Positions 27,920 to 37,234 of a stretch of DNA of 64,000 nucleotides are shown piece by piece. The position numbers were made by a program, and so were the translations under genes. Numbering within the stretch: the stretch's first letter is position 1; every line of letters begins with the position of its first letter. The notes under the pieces were generated by a model. The model was not told where the DNA came from. It did no database searches and saw nothing but the letters and a program-made list of their open reading frames with translations. Origin of the DNA: JBAYIE01 sp965279165 (GTDB taxonomy: Bacteria > Bacteroidota > Bacteroidia > UKL13-3); assembly GCA_965279165.1 (NCBI GenBank), contig OZ257140.1, positions 2,728,001 to 2,792,000 on the forward strand, read 5' to 3'.

Positions 27920-28390
27920 ATGAGAAAATCGAAACCTAAAAAGCGTGTATTAATTCCTGATCCAAAATTTGGAGATATTTTGGTAACCAGGTTTGTAAAC
28001 AATATGATGTGGAGTGGTAAGAAAAGTACTGCCTACACTATTTTTTATGACGCGATAGATAAAGTAGAAGCCAAAGCACAAGAACGCGGAATCGACGTTT
28101 GGAAAAAGGCGTTAAACAACGTTATGCCATCTGTTGAGGTGAAAGCCCGTCGTGTTGGTGGTGCTACTTTCCAAATTCCATTGGAAGTACCTGCCGATAG
28201 AAAAATTGCTGTAGGGATGAAATGGATGATTGATTATTCACGTCGTCGTTCCGAAAAATCAATGGCTGATAAATTAGCCGGCGAAATTATCGCAGCATCC
28301 AAAGGTGAAGGTGCTTCTGTTAAGAAAAGAGAAGATACCCATAAAATGGCTGAAGCAAACAAAGCATTCTCGCATTTTAAAGTTAGTTAA
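27920..28390 (+). CDS. rpsG: 30S ribosomal protein S7 (uS7)
   Basis: Primary 16S rRNA 3'-domain binder that nucleates head assembly, 156 residues. Starts MRKSKPKKR and contains the conserved VEVKARRVGGATFQIPLEV and AVGMKWMIDYSRRR blocks. In other bacteria S7 is the feedback repressor of the str operon; no obvious mimic site was identified here. Confidence 0.98.
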   Translation: MRKSKPKKRVLIPDPKFGDILVTRFVNNMMWSGKKSTAYTIFYDAIDKVEAKAQERGIDVWKKALNNVMPSVEVKARRVGGATFQIPLEVPADRKIAVGMKWMIDYSRRRSEKSMADKLAGEIIAASKGEGASVKKREDTHKMAEANKAFSHFKVS

Positions 28391-28416
28391 TCATTAATCA
28401 GAGAGCACAGAACTAA

Positions 28417-30522
28417 ATGTCACGCGACTTAAAATATACAAGAAATATCGGGATTGCAGCTCATATTGATGCAGGTAAAACTACAACAACAGAGCGTATT
28501 CTTTATTATTCCGGAGTAAACCATAAAATAGGAGAAGTACATGATGGTGCAGCAACTATGGATTGGATGGTTCAAGAGCAAGAGCGTGGTATAACCATTA
28601 CTTCTGCTGCAACAACCGTTTTCTGGAAATACCGCAACAACCAATACCATATCAATATCATCGATACCCCGGGTCACGTGGATTTTACCGTTGAGGTAAA
28701 CCGCTCCTTGCGTGTATTAGATGGATTGGTTTTCTTGTTTTCGGCAGTGGATGGGGTAGAACCTCAGTCGGAAACCAATTGGAGACTTGCCAACAACTAC
28801 AATGTTGCCCGTATCGGATTCGTAAATAAAATGGACCGTGCAGGTGCCGATTTCCTTGCTGTTGTAAAACAGGTTAGAGAAATGTTAGGCAGCAACGCAG
28901 TTCCTTTGCAATTACCAATAGGTGCAGAAGATAATTTCACCGGTGTGGTTGATTTAATCAACTTCCGTGGAATGATCTGGAATGAGCACGATAAAGGAAT
29001 GACTTATCAGGAAGTGGAAATACCTGCTGATATGGTGGAAGAAGCGTTAGAGTGGAGAGAGAAATTATTGGAAGCTGTTTCTGAATACGACGACAAATTG
29101 ATGGAGAAATTCTTCGAAGATCCTAAGTCGATTACAGAAAGAGAAATATTAGATGCATTGCGTCAGGCTTGTTTAGATATGAAGATTGTACCTATGGTAT
29201 GTGGTTCTTCATTCAAAAACAAAGGAGTTCAAACCATGCTGGATTTGGTAATGGAGTTGATGCCTAGTCCAATGGACAGAAAAGAAGTTATCGGTACCAA
29301 TCCGGATACAGGTGCAGAAGTTACCCGTAAACCGGATTATAAAGAACCATTTGCTGCATTGGCATTCAAAATTGCAACGGATCCTTTTGTTGGACGTTTG
29401 GCATTTATGCGTGCTTATTCAGGTAAACTGGATGCAGGTTCTTATGTGTTAAATACCCGCAGCGGAAACAAAGAGCGTATTTCCCGTATATTCCAAATGC
29501 ATGCAAACAAACAAAATCCGATTGAGTCGTTGGGCGCAGGAGATATTGGTGCAGCAGTTGGATTTAAAGATATCAAAACCGGAGATACCTTGTGTGACGA
29601 AAAACATCCAATTGTATTAGAGGCGATGAACTTCCCTGATCCGGTTATCGGATTGGCAGTTGAGCCTAAAACACAAGCGGATTCAGATAAATTAGGTATC
29701 GCCTTAAATAAATTAGCGGAAGAAGATCCTACTTTTAAAGTGCATACCGACGAAGATTCAGGTCAAACTGTAATCTCCGGAATGGGTGAGTTGCACTTAG
29801 AAATTATCGTGGATCGTTTGAAACGCGAATTTAAAGTAGAATGTAACCAGGGTGCGCCACAGGTATCTTTCAAAGAAACCATTACGCAAGCTGTTACCCA
29901 TCGCGAAGTCTACAAGAAACAATCCGGAGGTCGTGGTAAATACGCCGATATCCAGTTTGAATTGATCCCTGGTGATCAAACCAAACCGGGATTGGAATTT
30001 GTAAACGAAATCGTGGGTGGATCGATTCCAAAAGAATTTATTCCTTCGGTACAAAAAGGATTTGACCAGGCCATGAAAAATGGTGTACTGGCAGGATACG
30101 CAGTAGAAAGTTTGAAAGTACGTTTATTCGACGGATCATTCCACGCAGTGGATTCGGATGCATTGTCGTTCGAAATTGCAGCTAAGATTGCATTTAAAGA
30201 AGCTTCCCGCAAAGCCAAACCGGTATTGTTGGAGCCTATAATGAAAATCGAGGTATTGACTCCGGAAGAAAATATGGGTGACGTAATCGGCGATTTAAAC
30301 AAACGCAGAGGTCACTTAGAAGGAATGGATACACGTGCAGGTTCACAAGTAATTAAAGCCAAAGTGCCTTTGGCTGAAATGTTCGGATATGTTACCCAAT
30401 TGAGAACGCTGACTTCGGGTCGTGCAACCTCAACAATGGAATTCAGTCATTATGCTGAAGCTCCGCGTAACGTTCAGGAAGAAATAATGGCAAAAGTTCA
30501 AGGTAAAGCAGCAAAAGCTTAA
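28417..30522 (+). CDS. fusA: elongation factor G
   Basis: Translocation GTPase, 701 residues. G1 is AHIDAGKT (15-22), followed by the EF-G effector loop with RGITITSA, DTPGH (G3) and NKMDRAGAD (G4). Domains IV and V follow, with GRGKYADIQFEL and the GHLEGMD / VPLAEMFGYVTQLRTLTSGRA block of true EF-G. tuf does not follow; rpsJ starts 4 bases after its stop. Confidence 0.98.
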   Translation: MSRDLKYTRNIGIAAHIDAGKTTTTERILYYSGVNHKIGEVHDGAATMDWMVQEQERGITITSAATTVFWKYRNNQYHINIIDTPGHVDFTVEVNRSLRVLDGLVFLFSAVDGVEPQSETNWRLANNYNVARIGFVNKMDRAGADFLAVVKQVREMLGSNAVPLQLPIGAEDNFTGVVDLINFRGMIWNEHDKGMTYQEVEIPADMVEEALEWREKLLEAVSEYDDKLMEKFFEDPKSITEREILDALRQACLDMKIVPMVCGSSFKNKGVQTMLDLVMELMPSPMDRKEVIGTNPDTGAEVTRKPDYKEPFAALAFKIATDPFVGRLAFMRAYSGKLDAGSYVLNTRSGNKERISRIFQMHANKQNPIESLGAGDIGAAVGFKDIKTGDTLCDEKHPIVLEAMNFPDPVIGLAVEPKTQADSDKLGIALNKLAEEDPTFKVHTDEDSGQTVISGMGELHLEIIVDRLKREFKVECNQGAPQVSFKETITQAVTHREVYKKQSGGRGKYADIQFELIPGDQTKPGLEFVNEIVGGSIPKEFIPSVQKGFDQAMKNGVLAGYAVESLKVRLFDGSFHAVDSDALSFEIAAKIAFKEASRKAKPVLLEPIMKIEVLTPEENMGDVIGDLNKRRGHLEGMDTRAGSQVIKAKVPLAEMFGYVTQLRTLTSGRATSTMEFSHYAEAPRNVQEEIMAKVQGKAAKA

Positions 30523-30526
30523 TAAA

Positions 30527-30835
30527 ATGGTTAACCAAAAGATCAGAATTAAATTAAAGTCGTTTGACTACAACCTGGTTGACAAGTCTGCCGAGAAAAT
30601 CGTCAGAACTGTTAAATCCACAGGTGCCGTAGTAAGTGGACCAATTCCACTTCCTACCCAAAAGAAGATCTACACTGTTCTTCGCTCGCCACACGTAAAT
30701 AAAAAAGCGCGTGAGCAATTCCAGTTATGCTCATACAAACGTATGCTGGATATTTACAGTTCGACCGCGAAAACTGTAGACGCATTGATGAAATTAGAAC
30801 TACCAAGCGGAGTAGAAGTTGAAATTAAAGTTTGA
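30527..30835 (+). CDS. rpsJ: 30S ribosomal protein S10 (uS10)
   Basis: Small-subunit head protein, also NusE in antitermination complexes, 102 residues. Begins MVNQKIRIKLKSFDYNLVDKSA and contains GPIPLPTQKKIYTVLRSPHVNKKAREQF, the conserved hairpin. First gene of the S10 block, joined directly to fusA. Confidence 0.98.
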   Translation: MVNQKIRIKLKSFDYNLVDKSAEKIVRTVKSTGAVVSGPIPLPTQKKIYTVLRSPHVNKKAREQFQLCSYKRMLDIYSSTAKTVDALMKLELPSGVEVEIKV

Positions 30836-30847
30836 TCATAGAAAATT

Positions 30848-31465
30848 ATGTCAGGACTGATAGGAAAAAAAATAGGGATGACCAGCATTTACGATAAAAA
30901 CGGCAAGAACGTAGCTTGTACGGTTATCGAGGCGGGACCTTGCGTTGTTACCCAGGTAAAAACGACAGACAAAGACGGTTATAATGCCATTCAATTGGCG
31001 TATGGAGAACGCAAAGAAAAGAATACTCCCTCTGCGCTGAAAGGTATTTATACCAAAGCAAAAACAACACCTAAAGCGAAAATGGTAGAGTTTAAAGGAT
31101 TCGAAAAAGAGCTTGCTCTTGGCGAAACCCTTTTGGTCGACCTGTTTGAAGAAGGAGAGTTTGTAGATGTAGTAGGTACAAGTAAAGGAAAAGGTTTCCA
31201 AGGTGTTGTAAAACGCCATGGTTTCAGTGGAGTTGGAATGCAAACACATGGTCAGCATGACCGTGGACGTGCACCCGGTTCTATCGGAGCATCTTCCTTC
31301 CCTTCAAAAGTGTTCAAAGGTCAGCGTATGGCCGGACATATGGGAACGGTTCGTGTAAAGAAAACCAACCTGGAAGTATTGAAAGTAATTAAAGACCAAA
31401 ACCTTTTAGTAGTAAAAGGTAGCGTACCGGGTCATAACGGATCATTCTTATTTATCGAGAAATAG
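30848..31465 (+). CDS. rplC: 50S ribosomal protein L3 (uL3)
   Basis: Early-assembling 23S rRNA binder near the peptidyl transferase centre, 205 residues. MSGLIGKKIGMTSIYDKNG opens the protein and GQRMAGHMGTVRVKKTNLEV is the conserved loop; the Gln methylated in some bacteria lies in MQTHGQHDRGRAPGS. Confidence 0.98.
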   Translation: MSGLIGKKIGMTSIYDKNGKNVACTVIEAGPCVVTQVKTTDKDGYNAIQLAYGERKEKNTPSALKGIYTKAKTTPKAKMVEFKGFEKELALGETLLVDLFEEGEFVDVVGTSKGKGFQGVVKRHGFSGVGMQTHGQHDRGRAPGSIGASSFPSKVFKGQRMAGHMGTVRVKKTNLEVLKVIKDQNLLVVKGSVPGHNGSFLFIEK

Positions 31466-31467
31466 TC

Positions 31468-32094
31468 ATGGAATTAGCAATATACAATACAAGCGGAAGC
31501 GAAACCGGTAAAAAAGCGACGCTATCCAACGAGATATTCGGAATAGAACCGAACGATCACGCTATATACCTAGACGTGAAGCAATACTTGGCTAACCAAC
31601 GCCAAGGTACGCACAGTGCAAAGGAAAAGAGCCAAATCAGCGGTTCTACCAAGAAACTGCACCGTCAAAAAGGTACAGGTGGTGCACGTAAAGGTAGTAT
31701 CAAGAGTGGTACAATGGTAGGTGGAGCGCGTATCCATGGTCCACGTCCACGTGATTACAGCTTTAAACTGAACAAGAAGTTAAAACAACTTGCCAGAAAG
31801 TCGGCTCTTGCCTATAAAGCAAAAGAAAACGGTATCACCATTTTGGAAACTTTCCAGATGGATGCACCAAAAACCAAACAATATATCGATATCTTGAATA
31901 ACCTGAAATTAAACAACGATAAAACGTTGATGGTTATCGCAGATTACAACGAGAATATTTATAAGTCGGGTAGAAATTTACCAAAAGCAAGGGTAATGGC
32001 AGCAAAGGATTTAAACACCTATGAAATATTACATGCCAGCAAATTGATTTTGGTAGAAAATTCGGTTCCGGTAATTGAACAAATTTTAAACTAA
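31468..32094 (+). CDS. rplD: 50S ribosomal protein L4 (uL4)
   Basis: 23S rRNA-binding protein of the exit tunnel wall, 208 residues. The long loop has QKGTGGARKGSIKSGTMVGG and HGPRPRDYSFKLNKK, the tunnel-constriction segment. L4 represses the S10 operon in enteric bacteria; that mechanism is not assumed here. Starts 2 bases after rplC. Confidence 0.97.
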   Translation: MELAIYNTSGSETGKKATLSNEIFGIEPNDHAIYLDVKQYLANQRQGTHSAKEKSQISGSTKKLHRQKGTGGARKGSIKSGTMVGGARIHGPRPRDYSFKLNKKLKQLARKSALAYKAKENGITILETFQMDAPKTKQYIDILNNLKLNNDKTLMVIADYNENIYKSGRNLPKARVMAAKDLNTYEILHASKLILVENSVPVIEQILN

Positions 32095-32101
32095 GCGGAA
32101 G

Positions 32102-32392
32102 ATGAGCATTTTAAAGAAACCTTTAATTACAGAAAAATCTACACGCCTTGGCGAAAAGCTAAATCAGTATGGTTTTGTAGTAGATAAATTGGCTACCAAA
32201 CCGGAGATTAAAAAAGCGATAGAGAAAATGTACGACGTGAGCGTAGTTGACGTGAGTACATTGATATATGCAGGTAAAGCCAAATCCCGCATGACCAAAA
32301 AAGGTCTGTTTAGCGGAAGGAAACCTTCATTTAAAAAAGCATTTGTTACAATCAAAGAAGGTCAAAAAATCGACTTCTTTGCTAATGTATAA
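32102..32392 (+). CDS. rplW: 50S ribosomal protein L23 (uL23)
   Basis: Tunnel-exit protein that docks trigger factor and SRP, 96 residues. KPLITEKSTRLGEKLNQYGFVVD is the family start, and VSVVDVSTLIYAGKAKSR the rRNA-binding strand-loop. Tightly spaced in the S10 block. Confidence 0.97.
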   Translation: MSILKKPLITEKSTRLGEKLNQYGFVVDKLATKPEIKKAIEKMYDVSVVDVSTLIYAGKAKSRMTKKGLFSGRKPSFKKAFVTIKEGQKIDFFANV

Positions 32393-32403
32393 ATAGATAA
32401 AAC

Positions 32404-33228
32404 ATGGGAATCAGAAAATTAAGGCCAATGACTCCGGGAACGAGATTTCGTTCACAGAATACATTTAGTGAGATCACTAAATCTACACCGGAAAAGTCAC
32501 TTCTTGACAGCAAGAACAATTCGGGGGGCCGAAACGACTCCGGAAAAATGACCATGCGTTATATCGGTGGCGGACATAAACAAAAGTACCGTTTAATCGA
32601 TTTCAAGCGCGATAAGTTTACCGTACCTGCAACTGTTGCATCCATCGAGTATGATCCAAACCGCAGTGCACGTATTGCATTGTTGCATTATGCTGATGGT
32701 GAAAAACGTTATATGATTGCACCGCATGGTATAAAAGTTGGACAAACCATTTTATGTGGTAATGGTGTTTCACCGGATTTGGGAAATTCCCTTCCGTTAA
32801 GCGAAATTCCATTGGGTTCACTGATACACAATATTGAATTACAACCTGGTCGTGGAGGCAAGTTGGTTCGTTCAGCAGGTTCATTTGCCCAATTGCTTAA
32901 CCGCGATGGAAAATATGCAATCGTAAAGCTGGCTTCCGGCGAAACCCGTATGATTCTTGCTGCATGTATGGCAACAATCGGTTCGGTTTCCAATCCCGAT
33001 CATAACCTCGAAAGAAAAGGTAAAGCAGGAGCTAACCGTTGGAGAGGTATCCGTCCGCGCACCAGACCGGTAGCGATGAATCCTGTGGATCACCCAATGG
33101 GTGGTGGTGAAGGTAGAGCTTCAGGAGGTCATCCGCGTTCACGCAAAGGATTGAAATCGAAAGGGTACAAAACACGTACACCGAAGAAATATTCAAACAG
33201 ATTTATCATCGAAAAACGTAAGAAGTAA
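32404..33228 (+). CDS. rplB: 50S ribosomal protein L2 (uL2)
   Basis: Core 23S rRNA protein needed for subunit joining and peptidyl transfer, 274 residues. AMNPVDHPMGGGEGRASGG contains the conserved histidine (about 228), and the C-terminal tail (SKGYKTRTPKKYSNRFI) is standard. Confidence 0.98.
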   Translation: MGIRKLRPMTPGTRFRSQNTFSEITKSTPEKSLLDSKNNSGGRNDSGKMTMRYIGGGHKQKYRLIDFKRDKFTVPATVASIEYDPNRSARIALLHYADGEKRYMIAPHGIKVGQTILCGNGVSPDLGNSLPLSEIPLGSLIHNIELQPGRGGKLVRSAGSFAQLLNRDGKYAIVKLASGETRMILAACMATIGSVSNPDHNLERKGKAGANRWRGIRPRTRPVAMNPVDHPMGGGEGRASGGHPRSRKGLKSKGYKTRTPKKYSNRFIIEKRKK

Positions 33229-33237
33229 TAAAGTAAT

Positions 33238-33504
33238 ATGGCTCGTTCACTAAAAAAAGGTCCATTCATCGAATACAAACTGGAAAAGAAAGTTTCCGTG
33301 ATGAATGAAGGAAAGAAAAAGTCGGTGATCAAAACCTGGTCGCGCAGATCCATGATATCGCCTGAGTTTGTTGGGCATACTTTTGCGGTACACAACGGTA
33401 ATAAATTTATTCCGGTGTATGTTACTGAAAATATGGTAGGACATAAATTCGGAGAATTTGCACCTACTCGTACATTTAAAACACATCCAGTTAAGAAAGA
33501 CTAA
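33238..33504 (+). CDS. rpsS: 30S ribosomal protein S19 (uS19)
   Basis: Head protein near the A-site tRNA, 88 residues. MARSLKKGPFIEYKLEKKV and RRSMISPEFVGHTFAVHNGNKFIPVYVTENMVGHKFGEFAPTR-type blocks are diagnostic. Confidence 0.98.
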   Translation: MARSLKKGPFIEYKLEKKVSVMNEGKKKSVIKTWSRRSMISPEFVGHTFAVHNGNKFIPVYVTENMVGHKFGEFAPTRTFKTHPVKKD

Positions 33505-33509
33505 TAAGT

Positions 33510-33896
33510 ATGGAAGCAATAGCAAAATTGAATAATTGCCCTTCATCTCCACGAAAAATGAGATTGGTTGTGGATTTGATCCGTGGCAAGAAAGTAGAAG
33601 AAGCATTTGGAATCCTTCGCTTCAACAACAAGCAGGAATATGCAGCACGTTTAGAGAAATTGTTGCGTTCGGCCATCGCCAACTGGGAACAGAAAAACGA
33701 AGGTGCTCGTGTAGAAGATGCAAGTTTGTATATCAAAACCATTTTCGTAGATGGTGGCGCCATGCAAAAAAGAATGTTGCCTGCACCACAAGGAAGAGCA
33801 TACCGGATGAGAAAACGTTCGAATCATGTTACCATGATTGTGGATAGTAAAACAGCAGCAGCAACAGTAGAAACAGTTAATTCTGATAACGCATAA
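33510..33896 (+). CDS. rplV: 50S ribosomal protein L22 (uL22)
   Basis: Tunnel-lining large-subunit protein, 128 residues. NCPSSPRKMRLVVDLIRGKKVEEA opens the globular domain and the extended hairpin has KRMLPAPQGRAYRMRKRSNHVTMIV. Alanine- and valine-rich tail. Confidence 0.97.
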   Translation: MEAIAKLNNCPSSPRKMRLVVDLIRGKKVEEAFGILRFNNKQEYAARLEKLLRSAIANWEQKNEGARVEDASLYIKTIFVDGGAMQKRMLPAPQGRAYRMRKRSNHVTMIVDSKTAAATVETVNSDNA

Positions 33897-33908
33897 TAAA
33901 TAAACAGA

Positions 33909-34700
33909 ATGGGACAAAAAGTTAACCCTATAAGCATCAGACTTGGTATCATCCGTGGATGGGAGAGCAACTGGTATGGAGGAAAAAACTTCTCTGAAAA
34001 GTTGATCGAAGACGAGAAGATAAGAAAATATTTAAGCGCCCGTATTTCAAAAGGCGGTATAGCTAAAATCGTAATCGAAAGAACGATAAAGCGTATTATT
34101 ATCACTATTCATACTTCCCGTCCGGGTATCGTAATCGGAAAAGGTGGAGCAGAAGTAGATAAGATTAAAGAAGAAATCAAGAAGCTGACCAAGAAAGACG
34201 TTCAAATCAACATATTTGAAATTAAACGTCCGGAACTGGATGCAACACTGGTTGGAGAAACCATTGCTAACCAGATTGAAGGTCGTGTTTCTTACAAGCG
34301 TGCTTTAAAAGCTGCTATTTCATCTACCATGAGAATGGGTGCAGAAGGAATCAAAATCACTATCTCCGGTCGTTTAGGAGGTGCTGAGATGGCACGTTCT
34401 GAAAGCTACAAAGAAGGACGTACACCATTGCATACTTTACGTGCAGATATTGATTATGCTATTTCGGAAGCTTTAACCGTATACGGAAAAATCGGCGTAA
34501 AAGTTTGGATTTGCAAAGGTGAAGTATTCGGTAAACGCGATTTATCGCCAAATATCGGATTGGCATCTGAAAGTCGTCCGGGTGGAAAAGGTGGCGAAAG
34601 AAGAAATGAAAGAAGCGACAGACCACGTAGCGATAGAAATGACAGAGGCGGAGATAGAAGAAAGAGAACAACTACAAACAATACCAGAGGGAGTAAATAA
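33909..34700 (+). CDS. rpsC: 30S ribosomal protein S3 (uS3) with extended tail
   Basis: mRNA-entry-channel protein, 263 residues. N-terminal MGQKVNPISIRLGIIRGWESNW, a KH domain with VIGKGGAEVDKI (about 74-85), and the C-terminal domain GRLGGAEMARSESYKEGRTPLHTLRADIDY. From about residue 225 there is a charged low-complexity tail of Arg, Asp, Gly, Asn and Ser (ERRNERSDRPRSDRNDR...), longer than in typical S3 and probably disordered. Confidence 0.97.
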   Translation: MGQKVNPISIRLGIIRGWESNWYGGKNFSEKLIEDEKIRKYLSARISKGGIAKIVIERTIKRIIITIHTSRPGIVIGKGGAEVDKIKEEIKKLTKKDVQINIFEIKRPELDATLVGETIANQIEGRVSYKRALKAAISSTMRMGAEGIKITISGRLGGAEMARSESYKEGRTPLHTLRADIDYAISEALTVYGKIGVKVWICKGEVFGKRDLSPNIGLASESRPGGKGGERRNERSDRPRSDRNDRGGDRRKRTTTNNTRGSK

Positions 34701-34716
34701 TTAAATAGAACGGGCA

Positions 34717-35136
34717 ATGTTACAACCTAAAAGAACAAAATACAGAAAGCAGCAAAAAGGCAGAAACAGAGGTAATGCCTCCCGTGGCCATAATATCGAC
34801 TTCGGATCATTTGGTCTGAAAGCCATGGAGCCTAAATACATTACCGCTAAACAGCTGGAAGCGGCACGTGTTGCATTAACACGTTATATGAAACGCGAAG
34901 GCCAGGTTTGGATTCGTATTTTCCCTGACAAACCTATCACCAGAAAACCTGCAGAGGTTCGTATGGGTAAGGGTAAAGGAGCTCCTGAATATTGGGTTGC
35001 ACCAATTAAACCAGGTATCATCATGTTCGAAATTGATGGTGTTCCAATGAGCGTTGCGAAAGAAGGAATGAGACTTGCAGCACAGAAACTGCCGGTAATA
35101 ACAAAATTTGTAGTTAAACCTGATTATACAGAATAA
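34717..35136 (+). CDS. rplP: 50S ribosomal protein L16 (uL16)
   Basis: Large-subunit protein at the A-site tRNA channel, 139 residues. MLQPKRTKYRKQQKGRNRG start and the IFPDKPITRKPAEVRMGKGKGAPEYWVAPIKPG-type block are diagnostic. rpmC starts one base after its stop. Confidence 0.97.
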   Translation: MLQPKRTKYRKQQKGRNRGNASRGHNIDFGSFGLKAMEPKYITAKQLEAARVALTRYMKREGQVWIRIFPDKPITRKPAEVRMGKGKGAPEYWVAPIKPGIIMFEIDGVPMSVAKEGMRLAAQKLPVITKFVVKPDYTE

Positions 35137-35137
35137 T

Positions 35138-35335
35138 ATGAAGAATGCGGAAATCAGAGAGCTGACTGATAAGGAATTGACAGCTAAAATTAAGGAAGAA
35201 AAAGCACAGATTACGAAGTTAAACTTCACCCATGCTGTTTCTCCGCTGGATAATCCAAATACTCTCGGACAAAATAAAAAAACAGTAGCCCGTTTGCTTA
35301 CCGAGCAGAAAAGAAGGCAATTAGCTAAGGCATAA
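35138..35335 (+). CDS. rpmC: 50S ribosomal protein L29 (uL29)
   Basis: Two-helix protein at the tunnel exit, 65 residues: MKNAEIRELTDKELTAKIKEEKAQ, then LGQNKKTVARLLTEQKRRQLAKA. Position between rplP and rpsQ is canonical. Confidence 0.95.
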   Translation: MKNAEIRELTDKELTAKIKEEKAQITKLNFTHAVSPLDNPNTLGQNKKTVARLLTEQKRRQLAKA

Positions 35336-35339
35336 TAAT

Positions 35340-35615
35340 ATGGAAATGGAAACAACAGCTGTAACAAGAAATTCGCGGAAAGTCATCATTGGTAAAGTGG
35401 TGAGTAATAAAATGGAAAAAACCATTGTAGTATCCGTGGAACGTAAAGTGATGCACCCGAAATATGGTAAGTTCATCAAAATGACTTCGAAATTCAAAGC
35501 ACATGACGAGAAAAACGAATGTGCGATGAACGATATCGTTAAAGTGATGGAGACCCGTCCTTTGAGCAAGGATAAAAGATGGAGATTAGTAGAAATTATA
35601 GAAAAAGCTAAGTAA
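35340..35615 (+). CDS. rpsQ: 30S ribosomal protein S17 (uS17)
   Basis: OB-fold 16S rRNA 5'-domain binder, 91 residues. RKVIIGKVVSNKMEKTIVVSVERKV and KYGKFIKMTSKFKAHDEKNE are typical. A short N-terminal extension (METTAVTRNS) precedes the core. Confidence 0.97.
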   Translation: MEMETTAVTRNSRKVIIGKVVSNKMEKTIVVSVERKVMHPKYGKFIKMTSKFKAHDEKNECAMNDIVKVMETRPLSKDKRWRLVEIIEKAK

Positions 35616-35617
35616 TC

Positions 35618-35986
35618 ATGATCCAACAAGAAAGTAGACTAAAAGTAGCTGATAACAGTGGTGCAAAGGAAGTTCTTTGTATCCGTGTATTGGGCGGAAC
35701 GGCAAGAAGATATGCTTCCGTAGGTGATAAAATCGTGGTAACTGTAAAATCCGCTATCCCTCAGGGTGGTGTGAAAAAAGGTGCAGTTTCTAAAGCGGTT
35801 GTAGTACGCACCAAGAAAGAAATCAGAAGAGCAGATGGTTCTTATATACGATTCGACGATAACTCATGTGTGTTGTTAAATGCACAAGATGAGCCTCGCG
35901 CAACCCGTATTTTCGGACCTGTTGCCCGCGAATTGCGCGAAAAACAATTTATGAAAATAGTATCATTAGCACCGGAGGTATTGTAA
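35618..35986 (+). CDS. rplN: 50S ribosomal protein L14 (uL14)
   Basis: Intersubunit-bridge protein, 122 residues, the exact usual length. MIQQESRLKVADNSGAKEVLCIRVLGG and RIFGPVARELREKQFMKIVSLAPEVL are diagnostic. Confidence 0.98.
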   Translation: MIQQESRLKVADNSGAKEVLCIRVLGGTARRYASVGDKIVVTVKSAIPQGGVKKGAVSKAVVVRTKKEIRRADGSYIRFDDNSCVLLNAQDEPRATRIFGPVARELREKQFMKIVSLAPEVL

Positions 35987-35987
35987 T

Positions 35988-36326
35988 ATGGAAAGAAAGT
36001 ACAACAAACAAGCAAAACTGCATATCAAAAAAGGAGATATGGTAATGGTTATTGCAGGCGACGACAAAGGTAAAAAAGGTCGTGTACTGGAAGTGATTAC
36101 GGAAACCAATCGCGCCCTGGTAGAAGGTATCAATATAGTGAGCCGTCATACCAAGCCGAATGCCCAGAATCAACAAGGTGGCATTATCAAAAAGGAAGCA
36201 CCTGTTACCGTATCAAACCTAAAAGTTATTGATAAGTCAGGAACTCCTACACGTGTAGGTCGTAAATTAAACGATACCGGTAAACTGGTACGTTATTCTA
36301 AAAAATCAGGCGAGGTAATAGATTAA
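35988..36326 (+). CDS. rplX: 50S ribosomal protein L24 (uL24)
   Basis: Assembly-initiator of the large subunit, 112 residues. KOW motif IKKGDMVMVIAGDDKGKKGRVLEV and SRHTKPNAQNQQGGIIKKEAPV block. Starts one base after rplN. Confidence 0.97.
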   Translation: MERKYNKQAKLHIKKGDMVMVIAGDDKGKKGRVLEVITETNRALVEGINIVSRHTKPNAQNQQGGIIKKEAPVTVSNLKVIDKSGTPTRVGRKLNDTGKLVRYSKKSGEVID

Positions 36327-36328
36327 TT

Positions 36329-36880
36329 ATGTATAGTCCAAGATTAAAAACAGCGTATAGCAATGAAGTAAGCCTTGCTTTGAAAGAAAAGTTTGGTTAC
36401 AAAAATGTGATGCAGATTCCTAAATTAACCAAGATTTGTTTAAATCAAGGTGTTGGAGCTGCAGTAGCAGATAAAAAATTAGTAGACCAGGCAGTAGAAG
36501 AGATGTCTACTATAGCCGGTCAGAGAGCAGTTTCCACCAAATCTAAAAAGGCAATTTCCAATTTTAAATTGAGAGAAGATCTTCCTATCGGAGCTCGTGT
36601 TACTTTACGTGGCGACAGAATGTATGAATTTTTGGATCGTTTGGTAGCAGTTTCTTTACCGCGTGTAAGGGATTTTGCCGGACTAAATGTAAAAGGATTC
36701 GACGGACGTGGTAACTATACCATGGGTGTAACCGAGCAGATTATTTTCCCGGAAATCGTGATTGACAAAGTGAACCGTATCAATGGTATGGATATTACTT
36801 TCGTAACCACAGCACAAACCGACGAAGAGTGTCTGGAATTATTAAAAGAATTTGGATTACCGTTTAAAACCAGTAAATAA
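36329..36880 (+). CDS. rplE: 50S ribosomal protein L5 (uL5)
   Basis: 5S rRNA binder at the central protuberance, 183 residues. KLTKICLNQGVGAA, RAVSTKSKKAISNFKLRED and FVTTAQTDEECLELLKEFGLPF are conserved. Its stop codon shares one base with the rpsN start (TAATG), implying translational coupling. Confidence 0.97.
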   Translation: MYSPRLKTAYSNEVSLALKEKFGYKNVMQIPKLTKICLNQGVGAAVADKKLVDQAVEEMSTIAGQRAVSTKSKKAISNFKLREDLPIGARVTLRGDRMYEFLDRLVAVSLPRVRDFAGLNVKGFDGRGNYTMGVTEQIIFPEIVIDKVNRINGMDITFVTTAQTDEECLELLKEFGLPFKTSK

Positions 36881-37149
36881 TGGCTAAAGAATCAGTAAAA
36901 GCACGTCAGCGCAAAAGAGAAAAATTAGTAGCTCATTTTGCCGCAAAACGCGAAGCTTTAAAAAAAGCGGGCGACTATGATGCATTGCAAAAATTACCAC
37001 GTAATGCGTCTCCTGTTCGGTTAAAAAACCGTTGTAAATTAACAGGTCGTCCAAAAGGATACATGCGCGACTTCGGTATTTGCCGTAACCAGTTCCGTGA
37101 ACTGGCTTCTATGGGTAAAATACCGGGAGTTACCAAATCGAGCTGGTAA
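36880..37149 (+). CDS. rpsN: 30S ribosomal protein S14 (uS14), zinc-free form
   Basis: Head protein near the decoding groove, 89 residues. The long, zinc-independent form: MAKESVKARQRKREKLVAHFAAKRE, LPRNASPVRLKNRCKLTGRPKGYMRDFGICRNQFRELA. The two cysteines present do not form the CxxC pairs of the zinc form. Starts on the last base of the rplE stop. Confidence 0.97.
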   Translation: MAKESVKARQRKREKLVAHFAAKREALKKAGDYDALQKLPRNASPVRLKNRCKLTGRPKGYMRDFGICRNQFRELASMGKIPGVTKSSW

Positions 37150-37234
37150 TACCGGTTTGAAAAAAAATTGGCGTGATAGTGCGGAAATAAAATAATTCCC
37201 GTATTTTCGCGCCCTCTTTATCAGAAAATTAAAA

